Notes under the pieces: model-generated
Databases searched by the model: none
What the model was told of the DNA's origin: nothing
Seen by the model: only the letters and a program-made list of their open reading frames with translations
Source: Microthyrium microscopicum
Lineage: Eukaryota; Ascomycota; Dothideomycetes; Microthyriales; Microthyriaceae
Length of the DNA stretch: 64,000 nt
Assembly (NCBI GenBank): GCA_010405405.1
Contig: MU004244.1
Coordinates: 933,895 to 997,894, forward strand
Direction of reading: 5' to 3'
Program-made: the position numbers and the translations under genes
Shown: positions 56,222 to 64,000 of the stretch, one piece after another
Layout: every line of letters starts with the position of its first letter
How positions within the stretch are numbered: position 1 is the stretch's first letter

Positions 56222-58200
56222 TTAGAACTTTACTAATTCGCTTTTCTAAAAGAATATTATAAGAGGTTAGGCTCTGCTAGCTCGCTATTCTAAAAAGAAT
56301 ATTAAAAGAGCTAGGACTTTACTACTACTAGATTACTACTATTTAAAAGTAGTAATAAGATTTTTAAAACTCTTTCCTTACTAGTACGCGCCTTTACTAT
56401 ATTAAAAAATACTATCTTCTATATAAGACTCTAACTTCTATACCTTTGCTTTTATATCTCCTATATATTACTAAAGTATATAAGAGTAAAGGCTTTAGCT
56501 TATTAGCCTTATATTTAAGATGATAAGGAGTTCTATTAAGACTCTAGTATAGTAGTTAACTTCTTTTATCTAAATAGACTAAGAAACTATATAAGAAATA
56601 CTAGTTAGTAGTCCTTATTTATACTTACTATATATAGAAGTAGATAAAGACTACTTATTAGCGTAGAATAGCTAATAAGAATAAGGATAGAGAGATAAAG
56701 AATAGTAAAATATTATTTAATAGTTAGTTTATAAGATATAAAATAAACTAAACTACTATATAATATTAATATCTTATAATTATAATATATAAATTACTTA
56801 GTAGTATCTATATTACTCTAAATATTCTCTTTATAACGTAATAACTAATTATTTTATTAATAAAGCTTTACTATACTTTATATCTTATATTTCTAAAGAA
56901 ACTTATAATATATATATATATCTATTCCTTTATAATATAAACTCTTAGTAATATACCTAAACTATCTAACTATAAAGTAATTATAGCTACTAACTATAAC
57001 TATATACTCTAAAAAAGATATAAAGTTCTTAAAATTTTATTATTTATATACCTAATTCCTTTTTATCTAGGCTTTAAGAATATTAAACGTTAACTCTATT
57101 AAATTAAAATTAGAAGAGTAGGATAATAAATAGTGAATAATAAAGCCTATACCCTTTAATAGCTATTCTATACCTAAATTAGTATAAACTAAGATATTAT
57201 TAAGTACTATAATAGGTATATAATCTCTAAACTAATATTATAATATTAGTATTAGTTATATTGTAATTTAATAATAGAAATCTTTTATATTATAGTACTC
57301 TTCTTAAAATCTAGTATAAGGAAGATATCTATTAAGTATTATAATAGCTAGAATTATATATATCTTTCTATAGTTTATATTTTATATTTATTATAAGAGT
57401 TAACCTATAGGCGTATATATATGTAATCTTTAGCTATTTTACTCTTTAAAGATAAACTTATTTAGAAAGACTAAATCTTAAGCTTTAAACTATAATAAAT
57501 CCTAGTAGTATATAATATAAAGCTCTTTACTCCTATTTAGTAATAATTATATAATAGCTTTTATATTCTACTCTCTTTTCTTAAGTATTCTAAATATTAT
57601 AGACTTATTTACTAATATACTACGCTCTTATTCTAGCTAGTGAACTATTTTAGCCTATAATTACTAGCTATATAATAAAAGATATTATAATAAGGTATCC
57701 TTATTTACTAGTTTAAGTTATAAAAGCGTTTTATATAGTAGTATCTATAGTTTTTATATAGACTTATATTTTCTTATATTATATTTTTAGTACCTAATTA
57801 TTTATATTAAATAGTATATCTTCTTAATAATTCTTACTTTAGTCTAGTTATATTTAAGATATATAATAGCATAGATATAATAAGTTATATTAATATATAT
57901 TCTGCTTAGTTAATATGCCTAAGTTTATATCTAGCGCGTAGCTATAATATAAGGATCTATAATAGTATTAGTTTTAATAGTTAAAATTAGGATAGAAGGA
58001 GTAGTTATTATAATAAGCACTATATATAGAGGTAAATTAGGCTAAGAATCTAAGGCAATAAAATAATAGTTTAGTATATTTGCTTAGTAACTAGTAAGGA
58101 AAGCTATAGTTTTTAAGCTCTTAATAATATAATATACTATAAGGAATATAGCGCTTATACTTTTAATATATATAATATAGTAGATAGCAAGTAGTAGTTA

Positions 58201-58296
58201 ATTTACTATCTTAATCTTATTATAGTATAGATGGTTAGGGATAGTCCTTTAAAAAGGCCCGTGCATGAGATAAAAATAATTCTATACCCAACAAAT
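58201..58296 (-). repeat. Right inverted end of the RIP element
   Basis: The less mutated of the two ends: it retains CATGCAC where the left end has TATATAT. It ends sharply at CCCAACAAAT, and normal composition resumes after it. Confidence 0.85.
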
Positions 58297-59109
58297 CATG
58301 TAAAACCAATACCTAGATACCTTAAGAGAAATCCTCACCGTAATTTTCACGCATAATCCATCACATCTGAACACGGTTCGCTGCTAGATACGCGGCATAT
58401 TGCCAGGACTTGCAACGGACCGACAAAGTAAATGGTACCCTTCCACCTGCTACTCTTTGGAACCAGATGCTTTATTTTTCATCGAAAGTATCAAATCGTT
58501 GAAGGTGTAGACTCTTCGACTGTTAAAGCATCGGTTTCCCATCAATCACACTGGATTTCAAGGCTATCTCTCGACGTGAAGTGCGACGGGAGAAATTATG
58601 CCTGTTGGGAGCACCATATTCATCGTGCCAAGTTATCAACCAGTTGAGTGCTTGAAGAAGTCAGTGGATGGGACGCTGCAGACATATATGCAAGGTATTA
58701 GACGCAAAAGGAGCAAACTTGCGCAGCTGCAGCCTGCAGGTCAGTGGTCAAAATCGTGATTAGCATGTTTCTAAATCCTCAACAATATGGACATACAGCT
58801 GAGAAACAATTATCCATACCAGCATATGAGAGCCATCGCCATTGGGATGTGGAAGCTTGCCACCATAAGCCAAGTCAAACTGAGCAAACCAAATCGCGAC
58901 CTAATCACACATCTACAACATCTTGAAAGCTCATGCCATCGCTACATTGGATCTGCTTGTTTGCCTGTCCCATCAAACCTCCAGTGTAATGCCCAGCGAA
59001 ACCTACGAAGAAGTGTTAGCAGCAGCCTTCTATCCCTCTCCTTCTCTTCTCTATTTCTCTTCACTACAAGTGTCACCTACCACCCTTAGATCACTAACAA
59101 GCGGGCAAA
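58297..59109. other. Intergenic region after the RIP element
   Basis: Composition is normal again. A fragment of the fold-back family occurs near 58424-58460 (GACAAAGTAAATGGTACCC). Small plus-strand frames at 58744-59132 show no domain and are not called. Confidence 0.4.
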
Positions 59110-59562
59110 TCAAATACCGGTTCCAGCTGTAAGCTGCGTGTTAACAAGACTTACAATTCTATCCAAAAGCTCCGTTTCCTCTCGCCGGGCCTCAACTAGC
59201 CTCTGCAAGTTCGTATCATTCCAAGCCGTCTCCTGCTCCCTCGCAGCAAACAGATCCCCTAGTGTCTGAACCTGTTCCTTCCTCAAAAGATCTCGATTCT
59301 TATACTGCGAAGGGAGCCCCTGCATTGTAATAAAGCAGGTATTCAAGTGAACAGCGAGGCGCCGACAATTGCCTTCAAGAGAATATTTCTGGGCTTCCAA
59401 GTTGCTAATTTCTCTTGCAAGCTTGAAGATTTTCGTGGCGATTCCGCCTATTAGGTCAATGTATTCAGGAGATGGTTTAGTCTTGTTGGTGTCTTGTTGA
59501 ACAAGGTTTTTCCAGCCTTGAGAGTCTGGGTCTGACTCGATCTTGATGTCCGGAGATGCCAT
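59110..59562 (-). CDS. Small coiled-coil protein, 150 aa
   Basis: ATG at 59562 (MASPDIKIESDPDSQGWKNL), stop at 59110. It is helical throughout: IDLIGGIATKIFKLAREISN, LEAQKYSLEGNCRRLAVHLN, RKEQVQTLGDLFAAREQETA, LVEARREETELLDRI. Heptad spacing suggests a coiled coil. The C-terminus is uncertain: a GTAAGT just after ELLDRI could be a donor (acceptor possibly near 59092), so the last ~15 residues may be intron read-through. No family recognised. Confidence 0.55.
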   Translation of the reverse strand: MASPDIKIESDPDSQGWKNLVQQDTNKTKPSPEYIDLIGGIATKIFKLAREISNLEAQKYSLEGNCRRLAVHLNTCFITMQGLPSQYKNRDLLRKEQVQTLGDLFAAREQETAWNDTNLQRLVEARREETELLDRIVSLVNTQLTAGTGI

Positions 59563-60259
59563 CTTGGAACTTGGTATCTGAGCTTGGTGAATGTGATGCA
59601 AATCAAAAGAACGCGAGCGATGTCCAAGACGTGGTACCCAAAGTACCATCAGACCAAAGCCTTGCTCTTATATACCAAACATACCACACGATTCACCACA
59701 AGCACAAACAAACAGATCATCCAGACTTTGCACAAACACACAATATCAATTCCTACAATGGTCACAATGTACCTAGAGCCCACGATGCCACATAAAACCT
59801 ATTCACCAGGCCCACAAAAAACCCGCCTCCCATGCCTACGCATCAGCCAATAAAGGATATCTTCGTTGTCCACAAATCATGTAGCCGGTTTTTGTAATCT
59901 GGACACAAATTACCGCCCAGTTTGACAATATCATGTGCCATAATAATCTACAAAAGAGATAATAAAAACAAGAGCAAAGCATCAAGACAAAAATCGCCAG
60001 AACAGCCGGAAATGACAGATGCTTATGGTAACAAGTATGCGAGATTTTTGTTCCCGTGGTGAGTTGACGGGCTAAATCTTACAAGAGTAGCAATGATTTG
60101 CATGGTAAAAACTATGAGTTGTAAACGCCCATACGCGGAAGGGGAATCATGAGGTCAAATAGACCGGGAGTGAGCAAAATAACAGAGTGCGCATAAACTG
60201 TGGTCGAGGAAAGTCAAATAATGACATGTCCATTACTGGCAGTTTGAGGGAGGTGGTGA
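59563..60259. other. Intergenic region
   Basis: Separates the coiled-coil gene's promoter from the 3' end of the C2H2 regulator. Nothing recognisable. Plus-strand frames at 59556-59853 are shadows of A/C-rich leader sequence. Confidence 0.4.
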
Positions 60260-63200
60260 TCATGGAAGCGGGTCGGGTAGTTGAATGACTTGTCCACCAG
60301 CCAGCATTTCGATGCATTTCGTCAGTAGGCGACTAGCCTCGTGCAGCAGTTCCCATCTGGTCTTAGCAAATGTGTCGCGCATGAGGACTAGAAGACCTAA
60401 GCAAGCATTGCGGTTTGTGACATGTTGAAGATCATCTGGCGTGGCGACTTTGCCGACTCTGTTCAGAAAGCCTTGCATATCCTTAACAACATGGCCATAC
60501 TCGGTCAGTCCATACATTGGGGTAATTGGGCCATCTAGAGCAAATCCATAGGACCAGACAATTAACGTTGCAAAGTAGAGAACCCAGGGTCGGTTCAATA
60601 GGAAGTCGTCGCGAGCAGAATACCAGCCGGCAGAATCGCGGCCAACTTGCTGCGATGCTGGACGCTGGTGTGGCGAGCCGTGTTCGTCAGGCATCATCAC
60701 CTGGCTTAGGAAACGAAGGGCGTAGAAAGTGGCATCACGGGCTCTAGCCGTGGGTGCCCATCCTTCTTTCATCCTCCGTTGAGCTCCATTGAAGTCTTGC
60801 GGAGTTATCGATCGGCCAAGTAATCGTGTAGCGCCAGCGAATATTTGGCAATCGACGATATCGACATGCATAGCCTGTACGCTGTTAGTTGTACGATAAC
60901 ACTGTATTTATGGAAGCTGCTTACCATATGAGCCAAATGATGAAGAACAGTTCGACTTTCGAATATGTTTTCATCGTCTGGTCGTGACGTGATAGAGTAA
61001 GGAGTATGAGCCCCATCGCCAGATTTACCAATTGATTCATCCAAATCCGCTTTCCAGAAATCAAAAGCACGAGTAAGTGCTCCTCGCCACTTATCACGTC
61101 CACCAAGCGCTTGTGTTACTCCTAGCGAGGATACCTGAAGGTCTCGTTGATTCATGTGCCACGAAACGCTAAGCAGTCCGGCCATGAGAATTGTTCGTCC
61201 AAAAGAGTTTGTGCGAACCGGCTGATTATTCAAAGTTTTCTTCAATCCGTCCAGGAAAACTGTCGGCTTGATGCCATGTTGTGCCAGACTCGTTTCTACT
61301 CGACCAATCTCCGCACTGCTTGTGGCTGACCAGAGCGCCTCGTCGCATGGCAAAGGCAAGCGCATTTCATGGGCTACCATCACTGCTGAATGTCCAAACA
61401 TGGTAGCATGAATACTATCCATTACAAACGCTGCAAACGCTGCACGTCGAGTCGCCTCATTGATGATCCATTGGTTCCACCATTCATCCGAGGTATACGT
61501 ATACGCTGAAGACGACCCATTTAGAGAACCATGGCGGCTTTGGGCATTTGACCCTGGAGGTGGTGAATCTACAGGCGATCTTCCTATTAGTGAGCTTCCA
61601 CGCCTCATGAGCGTTAGTGTAGTTGCATGGTGAATGTGTGCTCTTTCGTGTAGTGGGCGTGTCGAATACATCTTTTCGAATATTTCCAAAAGAAGAAGAG
61701 CTTGGAATACCCATAATTTCGCGGGAGGTCGACTATCCTTGGCCATGAAAATCTCCCATCTCAAATGCCACGCCAAAAAGTTTGAAAGTTCAGAGCAATT
61801 TTGCGTGACTTCGTAACCATGGCGCTTTTCTAGACACGAGGCTCCAAGAGCAATGATTGCAAGCAGAAGTAATTCCGGACATTTGTTCGCCTCAAATGTA
61901 GGCTTGTGCAATATTGGCATCTGAGGATGGAAGTGTAGCCAATAAGACCCAATATAAGTCTGCATCATATTCAGACTTAAGATGTGTCTTTCGTCCTCCC
62001 GATCCCGACCTTCAAGCATATCCTCTTTTCTCTTCGTCGGCGCATGATCGTCATTGAAGCGTAGCTGAATCAAATCAAGCAATTGTTGTCGTCGTTCCTC
62101 TGACAAGGCCATCTGATGCATATTGGTGTCTATTAGATTATTGACAGCCATTGGATGCTGTGGGGGGAGTGGCTGTGTGAAATAGCCACTGACCATGGGG
62201 TCGTGAGAGAAATAAGGAGCTTGACCAAAACTGAATTGACCACCACCACTTGCTCCTGGAGGAATTGCGCTGGGTCCCCCAGGATATGCCATAGGAGAAG
62301 CATTGGGACCAAATGCTGCGTCATTAAATAGCCAAGCCGCGAAATCATCTGCCATGGCAAATGGAGAACGCTCGATGCCTTGACCACCAAATATTGGCAT
62401 TGCATACGTTGGTGTCATGCCCTCGAGCATTGGGGTATCAGATGATGAACTCATGTGTACATCTGTAGAGCCTTGCGTTTTTTCCGAGTTGGAATTGTAG
62501 TTGTGATTTTCATTCGTAGGAGCTTGGCTGATGGTGTTATAGCCTGGAGGTGGTAGAGTGGTAAGAGTCTGGAATGATTGCTGTGACTGGTAACCGGATG
62601 GGGACGGAGGGGGGTGGTTACCGCCAGCTTGTTGTGGTAGGGGTCGTGAATAGTTTTGAGCTGATTGATACGCAGAGTTAGAAGAATAATTCTGCGGATT
62701 TGAGGTCACTGAAGACGTTGGTCTTCCATAACCATCAACACCAGGTCTGCCCGGAAAACCAGGAGTATTAGGGGCATTAGGGAAGGTTGATGATCGAGAA
62801 AACTCTGTCTTTGCTGAATCTGGCGTCCGATAGCTATCGTCGCTACGAGTACGACTTAACGATACGTCCATTGAGCCAGATCGCATATTGGGGTCGATCG
62901 GAGGCACGCTTTCTGATTTTACAGTACTACTATTTGCAGCGGGAGACATTGACGAGGAAAGTGGCCTAGCTCCATTATAAGGTCCGTTTTGATATCCAGT
63001 TGGGCCCTGGGCAGCTGCAATCTTAGCCTTTTGCGCTTGAAGAACAATAGGATTAGGATGGTGCATAAAATTATCTCGTCGCAATAACTGGGATCCTCGC
63101 GCGGTGTGTCGCTCCTTGTGGCGTGCACATAGATCTTGACGCACGAATGATCGGTGGCAGTCTGGAAAATCGCAGTGATATATCTGTTTTGGATTGTCTA

Positions 63201-63967
63201 ATACAGTCAGTATGCCGACCATGATGAGCTAGAGAAATATGATTGGAGTTTTGCAATCAACTTGAACGAATCCATAGCTATTGACAAAATAGTAAATCAA
63301 TTCATCCGAGTTGCGGATTAGAAGGTGATAAGCCAAGAGACAGGATTTTTGTATGTACTATAGCATCGGTGCCGCAAAGCTTGTTACAACAATTTATATC
63401 ATGATGTATGATAGTTGAGTGAACTGGTGGTCCAAGCTGAAGTGACACCGAGGCTGGGTAAGAGATGTATTCGAAACATAGCGTGGGAAGTGTCCCACAA
63501 AGCTAGCTCTCTGACCAAGTGTCTGGGCTTCAAAGGTATGCTGAAATGTCTCAGGGAACTCGACAATGCAAGCATAAATGCAGACATGGCCAAAATCGCG
63601 CATAACCATGATCGCGAAAGAAGGGGGACTCACGATTCAACTGATGTCGATAAAGATGCTCAGCTCTTGAGTAACTTTTACCGCATCCTTCATGAGGACA
63701 TGGAAATTTCTTGTCCATCCCTTTTCTACTTCTTCGCCGCTTCTTTGAAGATCCAGGAGCTGTATTGCTATCGCCGCCTTCGCCTTGATCATCCGGGTCA
63801 TCGGTCTCGTCTTCGCGTGTTCTTCGTCGACCGCGATACGCGTCTTCTGAGCCGCCGGTAGGTGAGGCTAAAGGTTTTTCCATTTCTTCTCGCGTGGAAG
63901 CGTATGTATCGTGCGGTTGCCCAAGGTTCGAAATCACCGCCGGGCGCGTAAGAACTTGTGCCGACAT
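60260..63967 (-). CDS. C2H2 zinc finger regulator with fungal_trans domain
   Basis: Exons 63634-63967, 60925-63197 and 60260-60874 (minus), 1073 aa. Introns are 436 nt and 50 nt. After an acidic, Ser-rich head and a nuclear signal (KKRRRSRKG, ~75-83) come two C2H2 fingers: Cys90-His112 (CPHEGCGKSYSRAEHLYRHQ) and Cys120-His142 (CDFPDCHRSFVRQDLCARHK). The long intron splits the codon of the last zinc ligand His112 (C|AC), which confirms the junction. A Ser/Pro/Gln-rich linker is followed by a fungal_trans-type middle domain (YIGSYWLHFHPQMPILHKPT, LLLAIIALGASCLEKRHGYE, WIINEATRRAAFAAFVMDSI). This plan matches the AmdX/Klf1-like class. It is a nuclear DNA-binding activator or repressor; its targets are unknown. 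Confidence 0.9.
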
Positions 63968-64000
63968 GTCATGCCCCCTGTAGGGTCGCGATTGAGGTGG

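Larger units (their letters stand above)
48717..58296. mobile_element. 9.58-kb inverted-repeat element destroyed by RIP
   Basis: Inverted ends of about 97 bp (48717-48814 and 58201-58296, outer sequence ATTTGTTGGGTATAGAATTA) bound a block of very low GC content with almost no CpA or TpG. These pairs have become TpA on both strands, the RIP signature. The two ends differ mainly by transitions (right CTCATGCACGGG, left CTTATATATGGG). No intact frame survives. A degraded coding frame can be followed on the plus strand around 49540-50930, broken mostly by TAA/TAG in place of likely CAA/CAG. The transposon class is not recognised; long inverted ends argue for a DNA element. No convincing target duplication was seen. 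A later TRIM sits inside it. Confidence 0.8.

Noticed and set aside
48717-58296. Mitochondrial or centromeric origin of the AT-rich block
   Set aside because: Sharp inverted ends, loss of CpA/TpG specifically and ghost coding frames point to a RIP-mutated transposon.
63394-63633. 79-aa minus-strand frame in the C2H2 gene
   Set aside because: Read-through into the 436-nt intron; the junction is fixed by the restored zinc-ligand His.
1-64000. CRISPR array or bacterial operon structure
   Set aside because: No regularly spaced identical repeats; introns and fungal families show eukaryotic nuclear DNA.

Overview
The window is nuclear DNA of a filamentous ascomycete (Pezizomycotina). Genes carry one to nine short GT-AG introns (mostly 45-60 nt) with CTAAC/CTAAT branch sites. 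Fungus-specific families are present: a C2H2 regulator with a fungal transcription-factor domain, a siderophore-type MFS carrier, a Dal5-type MFS carrier and a DUF8035-like protein. One 9.6 kb block shows the composition left by repeat-induced point mutation (RIP). The class cannot be fixed from this sequence alone. I read exon structures by hand from frame, splice motifs and family similarity.

Layout. 1-2.2 kb: no convincing gene. 2.2-9.7 kb: a giant acidic and proline-rich disordered protein. 9.7-16.7 kb: a repeat-rich, gene-poor stretch with two small orphan genes, two copies of an intron-like repeat and a 207-bp MITE. 16.7-20.5 kb: a DUF8035-like charged protein. 20.7-20.9 kb: a fold-back element with a perfect 44-bp inverted repeat. 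21.3-23.9 kb: a papain-like domain with the catalytic Cys replaced by Ser, fused to a seven-bladed propeller, and interrupted by an intron made of the same repeat found at 10 kb. 24.3-28.6 kb: two small single-pass membrane proteins, an acyl-thioesterase-like hydrolase and an orphan. 29.4-43.4 kb: a conserved housekeeping block with RAE1, RAD52, ELP1, a phosphopantothenoylcysteine decarboxylase, GRX5, LTO1, RPS23 and a fungal protein of unknown role. 43.5-48.0 kb: two MFS transporters. 48.7-58.3 kb: a RIP-destroyed element bounded by inverted repeats of about 97 bp. It hosts a younger, intact 573-bp terminal-repeat retrotransposon in miniature (TRIM). 59.1-64 kb: a small coiled-coil protein and a C2H2/fungal_trans regulator.

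Functional links. GRX5 and LTO1 both serve iron-sulfur protein biogenesis, and the siderophore-type transporter lies about 5.6 kb past the 3' end of the RPS23/LTO1 pair's flanking genes. RAE1, ELP1 and RPS23 serve mRNA export, tRNA wobble modification and translation. RAD52 and ELP1 are divergent. ELP1 and the decarboxylase converge with only 16 bp between stop codons.

Most interesting items: (1) the TRIM with identical structured LTRs, a 5-bp target duplication and an antisense tRNA-like core, sitting unmutated inside RIP-dead DNA; (2) the introner-like repeat forming an intron of the protease-like/propeller gene; (3) that gene's Cys-to-Ser active site; (4) an ELP1 intron whose best-fitting 3' splice site ends in TG rather than AG.
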